Origin: CAWDJT01 sp963828705
Lineage (GTDB): Bacteria > Desulfobacterota > Syntrophobacteria > Syntrophobacterales > Syntrophobacteraceae
NCBI GenBank assembly: GCA_963828705.1
Contig: CAWHGA010000045.1
Location: 1 to 64,000 of the forward strand
Direction of reading: 5' to 3'
Length of the DNA stretch: 64,000 nucleotides
Positions 9,694 through 16,924 of the stretch are shown one piece after another. A program made the translations under genes and the position numbers. Position 1 is the stretch's first letter. Each line of letters opens with the position of its first letter. The notes below the pieces were generated by a model, which worked only from the letters and a program-made list of their open reading frames with translations, was not told the origin of the DNA and ran no database searches.

Positions 9694-10578
9694 ATGCAAA
9701 AAAGATGGTGGTGTGGAATAGCAGCGGTCCTGTGCGTTCTCTTTATGGCTGGCAGCGCACTTGCGGGCCATGGAGACGCACGTCCGGAAAAAAAGGCGAT
9801 CCTGTTGGCTACATTTGGAACGACTGTGCCGGAAGCGCAAAAGGCCTTTGATCAGATCGAAGCCCAGGTCAAGCAGGCCTTCCCCGGGGTTGAGCTGCGT
9901 TGGGCCTATACCTCCAAGATTGTGCGCGCCAAGCTGGCCAAGCAGGGCAAGGTGCTCCTTTCTCCCGAATCGGCCCTGGCAAAGCTCATGGAGGACGGCT
10001 TCACACACGTGGCCGTGCTGTCCCTGCACACTATTCCCGGTGAGGAATTCCACGACCTGAATCAGAATGCTCGCCTTTTCGGGCAGATGGCCGGGGGGTT
10101 CGAGAAAATCCTGGTCGCTCGCCCGCTGCTCGCGTCACACGAAGACATGGAACGGGTGGTCAAGGCCATGTTCCAGAACATTCCTGCCAGCAGGAAACCG
10201 GAGGATGCTGTTGTGCTCATGGGGCACGGCAGCGAGAAGCATCCCGCCGATGCCATTTACCTTGCCATGTATCACACCTTGCAAGAACTCGATCCCAACG
10301 TTCACATCGCGACTGTGGACGGTTACCCCACTCTGAACGACGTATTGCCGAAGCTCAAGGAGAAGAAGGTCAAGAAGGTCTACCTCATGCCCTTCATGTC
10401 AGTGGCTGGAGACCATGCCCGAAATGACATGGCCGGCGACAAACCCGACAGCTGGAAGTCCATCCTCAGCAAAGACGGCTTCACCTGTGAAGCCGTGCTC
10501 AAGGGTACCGCCGAGTATCCGGAAATCGTCAATGTTTGGGTGGACCACCTGCGGTCCGTATTCGCTCACTTCAAATAA
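9694..10578 (+). CDS. cbiK: Periplasmic sirohydrochlorin cobaltochelatase (CbiK-P type)
   Basis: The chosen ATG follows GGAGGAGCAG and gives a clean signal peptide: MQKRWW, hydrophobic core, then GSALA before Gly25. An in-frame start further upstream would bury the signal. The mature part is the CbiK fold: KKAILLATFGTTVPEAQKAF, the metal-binding His in LSLHTIPGEEFHDL, and the second His in VVLMGHGSEKHPADAIY. It also has MPFMSVAGDHARNDMAGD. Cytoplasmic CbiK inserts Co(II) into sirohydrochlorin for anaerobic B12 synthesis. The exported form is known from sulfate reducers such as Desulfovibrio, where the periplasmic chelatase has been linked to metal or heme handling. The cobalamin riboswitch ties this copy to B12 status. 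At 294 residues it is the usual length. Confidence 0.93.
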   Translation: MQKRWWCGIAAVLCVLFMAGSALAGHGDARPEKKAILLATFGTTVPEAQKAFDQIEAQVKQAFPGVELRWAYTSKIVRAKLAKQGKVLLSPESALAKLMEDGFTHVAVLSLHTIPGEEFHDLNQNARLFGQMAGGFEKILVARPLLASHEDMERVVKAMFQNIPASRKPEDAVVLMGHGSEKHPADAIYLAMYHTLQELDPNVHIATVDGYPTLNDVLPKLKEKKVKKVYLMPFMSVAGDHARNDMAGDKPDSWKSILSKDGFTCEAVLKGTAEYPEIVNVWVDHLRSVFAHFK

Positions 10579-10599
10579 GCGATTCGAAAAACACAAGAC

Positions 10600-10690
10600 G
10601 GTATCGATTCTCAGGGAAGGAAGTGCAAATCTTCCGCCGCCCCGCGACTGTGATCGGGTTTTCTTCACAGTGGCAGGAGACATCCCAAGA
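10600..10690 (+). ncRNA. Compact or truncated second cobalamin-riboswitch-like element
   Basis: CAGGGAAGGAAGTGCAAATC then TTCCGCCGCCCCGCGACTGTGA matches the 5' core of the B12 riboswitch (GGGAA...GTGCAAATCC...CCCGCAACTGT). Only about 25 bases later comes GTGGCAGGAGACATCCC, like the 3' box AGTCAGGAGACCTGCC. The usual internal arm (GCCACTG...GGGAAGG) is missing. It follows cbiK by 20 bases and no plus-strand gene lies downstream, so it looks like a leader whose gene was lost, or a reduced variant. Confidence 0.55.
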
Positions 10691-10821
10691 TCTTTCGGAG
10701 CAAATTCAACGGGCTATGGCGCTCTATCCAAAAATCACCATCGCCCGCCCGCTCCCTCTCGAGATTGCTGCCTGCCGCCTGGACGTGGGAGTGGACGGCC
10801 ACCGCATTTCCCCTCCGGCCG

Positions 10822-11094
10822 CTATTTCTTGAAACCTTGAACACACGTTGGTGGTGGTACCGGCGGCACATTGCCGCTCATGCAGTTAACCGTGGTGCAG
10901 CTGGTACAGCTCGTTACGCAGGTACTGATGCAGCCGGCATCACACATTCCCGCCTGGGCATCGGTCTTGTTGCTCAGAATGGAAATAACCTGGTAGGAAG
11001 CGGTGGTCAGCAGGGTGATGCCGCAGCCTTTCAGGAATCTCCTTCGTGAAACATCCGGGCATTCTTTCGGTTCCTTGTCTTTTTCCCTCTTCAT
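10822..11094 (-). CDS. Tat-leader cysteine-rich RiPP precursor peptide
   Basis: A 90-residue peptide. I chose the second ATG (11094), eleven bases after AGGAGG; an ATG at 11103 is only two bases from it. Residues 1-15 are charged, 16-22 are the Tat motif SRRRFLK, 23-40 hydrophobic, then an AQA cleavage site (46-48). The remaining 42 residues hold seven Cys (51, 55, 59, 63, 66, 71, 84) with CX3CX3CX3CX2CX4C spacing among Ser/Thr, then a Pro-rich turn VPPVPPPTC and a basic end. The gene starts only nine bases after a radical SAM/SPASM gene on the same strand, the standard arrangement for a ribosomally made peptide with thioether or similar crosslinks. I infer folding and modification in the cytoplasm, then Tat export. 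A plain cysteine-rich periplasmic protein is the alternative. Confidence 0.75.
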   Translation of the reverse strand: MKREKDKEPKECPDVSRRRFLKGCGITLLTTASYQVISILSNKTDAQAGMCDAGCISTCVTSCTSCTTVNCMSGNVPPVPPPTCVQGFKK

Positions 11095-11112
11095 GGGATC
11101 CATGCCCTCCTT

Positions 11113-12613
11113 TCAACAAAGTACGGTTTGAACAGCATCAATCGCCACGGATGCATCCCGTGGTGTCGTCATCCTGACAGAAGAAGAGGCTTCCTTGGCC
11201 AGTTCCCAGAACAGCAGCTCAAGGATCTTCTTGGTGTATTCGCAGCTGATCTGGCTACAATAGTCGACCACCCTGGGTGTCACCGTGGGATTGTCCAGGA
11301 TGGTGAGCCGGCCGACGGGGCAGCCACCGCCGCAGATATAGCGCCACGAGCAGCCCTGACATTGGTGAATATTGTCAACGTGCAGGAAATCCATCATCCA
11401 ATCCAACAGGGTGTTGTCCGGATAGTCCTCCCGGAGCACATTGCCCATTAGGTATTTCTTGATTCCGACCAGATAAATGCAAGGATAGGCATCGCCATTG
11501 ACATCGACGACAGGGGTGTTGCCGTAGGGCGCGCCACACCCCATGACGACCCTGGCGCCCGGTTCGACCTTGGAAGAGTAGATACTGAAGGGAAACAGAT
11601 GGTCGCTGTCATAGATTCTGCTTTCGTAGACATCAGTCAGACCTCGGATTATGGCCTCAGGGTCAGGCAGCAGGCTGTCCGGCAAGATATCTTCATCGGA
11701 ATTGACCGGGTTCACCGGCACTAAAGCACTCCCTCTCGCCCCTATGGCCTTGTGATGCTCCACAATCTCCACCATGCGGTGCTGATTGATGGCGGTCATT
11801 GTGGCGCGCAGGGAGATGTCCAGGCCGGAATCGATGAGATGCCTTATGTTTGCGACAATATCGGAGTGCGATGGCTTCCCGCCCTTGTATGGCCGGCATT
11901 GGTCATGGATCGATTCCGGGCCATCGACATCACAAAGGAAGGTAATCTGGTATTGTTTGGCCCATTCAACGAGGTCGCTGGGCAAAACAGAGAGATTGCT
12001 GGTTATATGGTAGTGTATCTCTTTGTCGGGGTATTTCGGCTTTAGAGTATCCTCGCAGTACTTGATGACCTGCTTGGCGAGTGGCCAGTTTAGCAAGGGT
12101 TCACCGCCAAAAAAAGCAATCTCTAACTTGCCTTTATCACTTAGACTATCCAGACATTTTTCCACACTCCTATAAGCAACTTGCTCACTCATATTTAAAT
12201 TCCTGCCAGTGCTATAGGTTCTTGCTCCGTTCAAGCAGTATATACAGCCAAGATTGCAGGACTGTGAGAGGAGTAAATAGAGTGACATTCCAGGCCGATC
12301 TTTATTCATCTTCTTGAAGGCGGCAATGTCGGTCTGATCATGGCCATCCTTATCTGAATCTGCCAGAATAATGATATGGTGAGCCATTAGCAGGTCAAGA
12401 AGCTGGCCATCTCCAGGAAAAGCGGCAAGTATCTTCTTCTTTGCTGTCGAGTTGTTTTGCCGCTTCGAGGAAACGCTTGATATAATCTCGGCCCTTCTGA
12501 ATATAGAGAGGTTGAAGGTGAAAGGAATTGACCAGTAGCAATTCATCCTGGCCCCTTTCTAGCACAATCAGGTTCTTGGTGATGCTTAGCTTTCCGTTTG
12601 GTTCGTTTCCCAT
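11113..12613 (-). CDS. Radical SAM/SPASM peptide-modifying enzyme (one frameshift)
   Basis: About 499 residues when one extra base in GAAGAAGAAG near 12435 is ignored; the true N-terminus is then MGNEPNGKLSITKNLIVLER. Residues about 1-100 form a small leader-binding-like region (LLLVNSFHLQPLYIQKG). The radical SAM core follows: CNLGCIYC (about 119-126) for the [4Fe-4S]-SAM cluster, FFGGEPLLN, HITSNLSVLP and FLCDVDGPESIHD. The C-terminal third is a SPASM domain with MGCGAP, YPCIYLVG and a dense CQGCSWRYICGGGCPVG, giving auxiliary clusters. Family members install sulfur-to-carbon thioethers or other crosslinks in Cys-rich peptides. The target is surely the peptide encoded nine bases downstream. 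No exporter or protease gene is adjacent, consistent with Tat export of the product. Confidence 0.87.
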
Positions 12614-13007
12614 TACGGTGTTTTTCCTCATCAACCGTCGAGACACACCCCGGCCAAGGTCCGGCCGGAATAACCAAGGTATTCGGGCTGTGACCAGCAG
12701 CCTTGAATCCCGTGCTGATCGGGAGAAAGTATACCGCATAGGGCTGCGAGTTTCCACCAGCAAGATGCAACGGGCGATCTCTGGGCCGGCGCAGATCGGA
12801 AGGAAGGTGGGCGACAGAAGAGCACACTATTGTTCGGTCTCTTATAGAGTCATACATGCAATTGAGATTAATACGGTCATGACATCTTAAACTGGTTTCG
12901 CGCGGCGAAACGTGCTAAAAAGGCTCCCATCGAATTTGGCGGGAACAGAAGCGGCCCATGGATTTCAATGCCAACCATCACAATTCTCAACCGAACGGAG
13001 GACGTCT

Positions 13008-13373
13008 ATGAACATTGCTGTGTTGGCCTGCAAGAACATTAAAGATGAAACGTGTCTGGGTTGTCATCGTTGTCTGATGGGATTTGACAAAAAGGAAGGG
13101 GAATTTGCCCGTTACCAGGGTACTGACGTCAAGGTGAGAGCGCTCCTGCATTGCGGGGGATGTCCCGGTACATCACCGGTTCTGCGTCTGGTAGGGCTCA
13201 AAACCTGGATGGCGCCCATGGGGGAGACCATTGATGCGGTCCACATTGGCACCTGTTTGCTTGACAATTGCCCTCACAAGGACACCATTGTCCAAAAGGT
13301 GAAAGCTAAAGCTGGGGTGGATGTTATCGAAGGGACCCATCCCTATCGTCCCATCCAAGTATTTGGTCAGTAG
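13008..13373 (+). CDS. CGGC-domain protein (predicted metal-binding)
   Basis: ATG at 13008 follows CGGAGG eight bases upstream. The 121-residue protein has ETCLGCHRCLMGF near the N-terminus, LLHCGGCPGTSP in the middle (the name-giving CGGC motif) and IGTCLLDNCPHKD later, nine Cys in total including one in MNIAVLACKN. No signal peptide or membrane segment. Pfam CGGC proteins are common in anaerobes and are thought to bind a metal or cluster; no reaction is established. It diverges from the radical SAM/peptide pair (starts 394 bases apart), so the two may share regulation, but nothing proves a link. Confidence 0.8.
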   Translation: MNIAVLACKNIKDETCLGCHRCLMGFDKKEGEFARYQGTDVKVRALLHCGGCPGTSPVLRLVGLKTWMAPMGETIDAVHIGTCLLDNCPHKDTIVQKVKAKAGVDVIEGTHPYRPIQVFGQ

Positions 13374-13842
13374 CCCCGAAGCTTTTTCACGTCATACAAG
13401 AGCGACCGCAAATCGTTTACTTGCCGTCGCTTTATCTCCCGCCTGATGCATATCTACAATTGCAACTCCACAGAGATGGGGGTGCACGGTCCTGCTGGGA
13501 TGGCGGGTTTGCTGGCCCGTCATTCGAGCTGGGGGGTTAGGAAGCCCGCCATTGCTTGATGACATCATTCAGTGCACTATTCGCCGGTTATTCACGGTGG
13601 TCCGGCACGGTGGTTTGGACGGTCCTTGCCTCATTCTTGTCACCACCCCTATGTTGTGCTTATAGGTTATGCCTACGCGTATAGTCCGCAGTGGGTGGCG
13701 TGCTCTTTCTCGGTTCCAGCAGGTACGAGCATGGCGATCGGTTTGCGGTCACATCATTCCAGGAGGGATATTATCAGATCATCCCTCATCCCCCCTGCTT
13801 TCGATTCTGTCCCCGTATGGTGTCGATCAAGTCAAGGTGCCC
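13374..13842. other. Intergenic region, 470 bases, no gene seen
   Basis: Open frames here have no ribosome site and no recognisable protein pattern. No terminator with a T run is visible after the CGGC gene. Confidence 0.5.
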
Positions 13843-13870
13843 TTGACAAATGCAATTGTCACATTAATTT
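13843..13870 (+). promoter_or_regulatory. Putative promoter of the hsp20 unit with overlapping palindrome
   Basis: TTGACA at 13843-13848 and TAATTT at 13865-13870 (spacer 16). The -35 is part of an inverted repeat TGACAA-N6-TTGTCA, which could be an operator. A CIRCE-like half site GAGTGCTTAA lies at 13883-13892, but the other half is missing. Confidence 0.4.
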
Positions 13871-13905
13871 TATAGCGAAATAGAGTGCTTAAGGTTTTGA
13901 CGAGA

Positions 13906-13942
13906 ACACATCTCAACACCCGAAGGAGGGTTTGAGATGTGT
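13906..13942 (+). promoter_or_regulatory. Leader hairpin that buries a ribosome site and AUG ahead of hsp20
   Basis: CACATCTCAA-C-ACCC pairs with GGGT-TTGAGATGTG around a GAAGGA loop, with a single C bulge. The loop and right arm contain the AAGGAGGG ribosome site and the ATG (13937) of a short open frame. There is no T run after it, so it is not an ordinary terminator. In a heat-shock leader this layout suggests control of translation by RNA melting or by leader-peptide translation. Confidence 0.5.
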
Positions 13943-14023
13943 GAAATCGAGAAATAGTACCTATCAGAGCTTAGGCACCTGAATGATCGGGTGATAGCAC
14001 TTTGCAAGGATACCGATGAGTAG
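13937..14023 (+). CDS. Possible leader peptide with in-frame TAG, upstream of hsp20
   Basis: After a strong AAGGAGGG the frame reads MCEIEK, then TAG at codon 7. It continues YLSELRHLNDRVIALCKDTD to a second TAG at 14021, which abuts the GAGG ribosome site of hsp20. So either only a six-residue peptide is made, or the full 28-codon frame is read by suppression, or the first TAG is an error. The tail looks like a coding sequence (amphipathic helix), which makes chance less likely. No known family. Confidence 0.35.
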
Positions 14024-14032
14024 GAGGTCAAC

Positions 14033-14479
14033 ATGTTTTCACTGGTTCCATTGAGCAAGCTTGAATCCATGGTGGGTCTCCCCTTCGGTTATGACTGGCT
14101 GGACAGGGTGTTCGATGATCTGACACCCTCGCTCTGGACAGAGGGTCGCGGCCTGATGCCGGAATTCGACATCGCCGAAAGCGATGATCACATTGTGGTA
14201 AAGGCCGATCTTCCCGGAATTGACGTGAAAGATCTGGATGTCAACATAACCGATAACGTGCTCACTGTTCGCGGTGAAAAGAAGGAAGAGACCGAGGACA
14301 AGAAGGAACACTATCATCGTCTCGAACGGCGTAGTGGCTGCTTCAGTCGTTCTTTCGCTCTACCTGCCGAGGTCAAAACCGAAGAGATCGACGCCAGCTA
14401 TCGGGATGGGGTATTGACCCTGACTATCCCCAAGAGCGAGGCAACAAAGCCGAAGAGGATTGAAGTCAAAATCCACTAG
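14033..14479 (+). CDS. Small heat-shock protein, Hsp20/alpha-crystallin family
   Basis: 148 residues, start ATG nine bases after GAGG. The alpha-crystallin domain spans about residues 41-135: MPEFDIAESDDHIVVKADLP, then LDVNITDNVLTVRGEKKEE, then the signature A-x-x-x-G-V-L-T-x-x-x-P as ASYRDGVLTLTIPKSE. The end RIEVKI is the I-x-V/I anchor used in oligomer packing. These ATP-independent holdases bind unfolding proteins. Expression is probably controlled by the preceding promoter and hairpin leader; a hairpin follows at 14504. Confidence 0.95.
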   Translation: MFSLVPLSKLESMVGLPFGYDWLDRVFDDLTPSLWTEGRGLMPEFDIAESDDHIVVKADLPGIDVKDLDVNITDNVLTVRGEKKEETEDKKEHYHRLERRSGCFSRSFALPAEVKTEEIDASYRDGVLTLTIPKSEATKPKRIEVKIH

Positions 14480-14503
14480 AGCATGGCTGAATCAACTGAT
14501 GAG

Positions 14504-14530
14504 AAGGCGGGGTCGATTTGACCCCGCCTT
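14504..14530 (+). terminator. Hairpin after hsp20
   Basis: AAGGCGGGGTC and GACCCCGCCTT form a perfect 11-base-pair stem with a five-base loop, 25 bases after the hsp20 stop. A T run is missing (CTGTGTTTGG follows), so termination is likely but not certain. Confidence 0.65.
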
Positions 14531-14822
14531 CTGTGTTTGGTGCTTTCCATTTTGCCTGTTCTTTGGCTACCCCTACGGACCTCATTGAGCGTGATTCAGG
14601 TAGCGGTGAGTGTTCGAGGAGTAGCAGCCTCAACCACCTCCCGATGGCCCTGCGCGTATCTGCGGCATCTGAACTTCCCATTCAAAAGTCCTAGGGCAAG
14701 CGTCGTCTTTAACGGTAGAATAGAACCGTTTGTGGGCGTGTACTGGAGCCAACCGATGAAACGGCCCTTCCAGTCGCAGGGCTTGGAGGGGGAAACCACC
14801 AACGGATTTGTACGAGGGCATC
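14531..14822. other. Intergenic region, 290 bases, nothing recognised
   Basis: No gene, RNA or clear promoter seen between the hsp20 hairpin and the MFS transporter. Confidence 0.4.
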
Positions 14823-16037
14823 GTGAATTCGTCGTTTAAAACGCTGCTCCTGATTTGTTGTGTGCTCACCTATGCAGGTTATTTGGGGTCTTATATGCGG
14901 CTCCCGGTGGTTCCACTCTACGCTGGTTCCATCGGTGCCGATACGGTTCAAATAGGTTTGATCAGTTCCTCCTTTCTGCTGATGGCGGGATTGCTGTCCA
15001 TGCCCCTGGGGCTTCTCTCCGACCGCCTGGGACGGAAAGCCCTCATTCTTACCGGTCTGTTGATCTCTGCCGGCACTTCTTTTCTGCTGTGCCTGGTGCA
15101 TACACCGACGCAGATGATATGGATCTACTTGCTGTTCGGTGTTGGCTTGGCGGCCTTTGCCCCCACTATGATGTCTTTGGTTGCCGACATCTCCCCAGTA
15201 ACCCATCTCGGCCGGGCCTATGGATGGTATACCATGGCGGTCTATGGCGGCATGAGTCTCGGGCCGGCGGCGGGTGGCCTGGTGGCGGAGTGGTGGGGAT
15301 ACAAGCCGGTTTTTTTGGTTTCCGGCGCTTGGATTTTGCTGGTGTGTTTGGCGGTCTTTAGGTTCTTGCCGGAATCGTTGCACCTGCGAGCCGAGGGAAG
15401 TCAGAAGAAACCGGTTAAAGTCATGGCCAGGAACCTGGTAAAGAATCTGCCGCTGTTGGCCTGCTGGCTGGTTACGCTTGGCGGCTGTCTGGGGCTGGGG
15501 ATGTTTGTGACGTTTATTCCGGTGCATGCCCACGAACAGGGCATTCCGGTGGGCCAGATCGGTCTGATTTTTGCCTCACAGGCCTTGTCCAACGCTCTGT
15601 GTCGTATTCCTTTTGGCCGCTTGAGCGATAGTGTCGGGCAACGGAGCCATCTGGTAGTAATCGGGCTGATCGGACTTGCCATGTCTATCGCCGGGTTCGG
15701 TTTGGCGACCAATATCATGCTGTTCATCTCCCTTGCCATTGGAATGGGCATCAGTATGGGCTTGGCGTTTACCGCCATCGGTGCGTTGATTTCGGAAGTC
15801 GTCAGTCCCGAATCGCGAGGACTGGCCATGGGTGGCTACAACACCGCGATCTATTTTGGGATGATGTTTAGTTCTCTGGTTATGGGGATCGTGATTCAGT
15901 CGCTGGGATTCCCGATCGCTTTTTTCATTGTCGCAGGTGTGAACCTGTTAACGACAGGGTTGTTTTACTGGATGTTCGGCTGGCGGCGGCATACAGAGAC
16001 GGGAGCCATTGATTTGCCGCTACAGCCCTCTGAATGA
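14823..16037 (+). CDS. Major facilitator superfamily transporter
   Basis: GTG at 14823 follows AGGG and opens directly into the first membrane helix; a TTG five codons earlier has no ribosome site. About 404 residues with twelve predicted helices. The MFS A-motif appears after helix 2 as MPLGLLSDRLGRKALILTGL, and a second copy after helix 8 as IPFGRLSDSVGQRSHLVVI. The two-half symmetry and length fit a drug/metabolite exporter of the DHA1 kind. Substrate cannot be told. It stands alone, with no neighbouring regulator. Confidence 0.88.
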   Translation: MNSSFKTLLLICCVLTYAGYLGSYMRLPVVPLYAGSIGADTVQIGLISSSFLLMAGLLSMPLGLLSDRLGRKALILTGLLISAGTSFLLCLVHTPTQMIWIYLLFGVGLAAFAPTMMSLVADISPVTHLGRAYGWYTMAVYGGMSLGPAAGGLVAEWWGYKPVFLVSGAWILLVCLAVFRFLPESLHLRAEGSQKKPVKVMARNLVKNLPLLACWLVTLGGCLGLGMFVTFIPVHAHEQGIPVGQIGLIFASQALSNALCRIPFGRLSDSVGQRSHLVVIGLIGLAMSIAGFGLATNIMLFISLAIGMGISMGLAFTAIGALISEVVSPESRGLAMGGYNTAIYFGMMFSSLVMGIVIQSLGFPIAFFIVAGVNLLTTGLFYWMFGWRRHTETGAIDLPLQPSE

Positions 16038-16322
16038 TGTGCCGCTCTTGATTGAGGATGAGAGCCACTCATTGGAACCAGCCAGGCGATCCAATAAAGG
16101 CTGGGTGGCCTTCAGCTTAAGGGTGGGATACTGGCGAACTGGATTGCCCGAGTGGCCCCGTCGGCTTTTTCAAAACCCTTGGATAGAATAAATAACATGG
16201 TTGGCATGGTTCCCTCCCGGAAAGGTTCAAGCCGGGCAGACAATTCGTGCCTGAACCGGGCAAATCCTGTTCCAGGTATTCCAGGTTGTGGGCCTGGTCA
16301 TGCAGTTTAACGCCACCGTTGG
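16038..16322. other. Intergenic region with an imperfect inverted repeat
   Basis: GGTTCA at about 16223 and TGAACC at about 16251 form a loose inverted repeat between convergent genes. No T run, no gene. Confidence 0.3.
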
Positions 16323-16499
16323 TCACTTACCGATCATATCGAGACCGTTGAGCATTCGTTGCTTCCAAAAAAGGCGGTCAGGATTGACCGGTTGCCAGGC
16401 CTGCAGCGTCTGGCGATAGTCTTTGCCCAGCTTTTCCCAGATCTCGCAAATTTTCAGGAGTGTCTGCAGTTCTTTCTCGGATGGTACATTGGGATCCAC
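16323..16499 (-). CDS. Small hypothetical protein (58 aa)
   Basis: GTG at 16499 lies six bases after AAGGAG and gives MDPNVPSEKELQTLLKICEI then WEKLGKDYRQTLQAWQPVNP and a basic end RLFWKQRMLNGLDMIGK. It is soluble, helical and charged, with no known domain. The same frame stays open further upstream but only this start has a ribosome site. Alone on its strand. Moderate chance of being real. Confidence 0.5.
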   Translation of the reverse strand: MDPNVPSEKELQTLLKICEIWEKLGKDYRQTLQAWQPVNPDRLFWKQRMLNGLDMIGK

Positions 16500-16924
16500 A
16501 CAATTCTCCTTAACTCCAAGCCTCAGAAAACAAAAAGACCCTTCCGGGCGTTCTCGAGGCACCAAACCGGGTCATCCATCCGGTTTGAAAGCATTGAACA
16601 GTCAAGTTTTAAGGCTGTTGTCGGGAGCCGCCGTTCGCCTCATCTCAACCACATCAATATACATAGGGGACGGTACCAAAGGCAACCGGTTCTTCCACGG
16701 TCGAACGGTGCCTGGGAGCAATGCTCACAGCTGGCCATGCGGGATCCAGAGAGTGCGGATCTGGGGAATTGACTCCGGCTACGTGTTGTCTAAGACGAAT
16801 CAAAGTTGCCGGGTTCGATATCTTGTCGATGAACTTGGTTGCTCATGGTGGTCCTTCCCGGTACGGTCCGTAGTCTGGAGTGATGTGCTCTGGCGGTCAA
16901 GGGCCGGTTTGCCGGTGCGAATGT
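16500..16924. other. Intergenic region, 425 bases, nothing recognised
   Basis: No supported gene or RNA between the small hypothetical gene and the end of mnmG. No strong terminator seen for mnmG. Confidence 0.4.

Noticed and set aside
13876..13895. CIRCE element for HrcA before hsp20
   Set aside because: Only a GAGTGCTTAA half-like site is present; the TTAGCACTC half at the right distance is missing.
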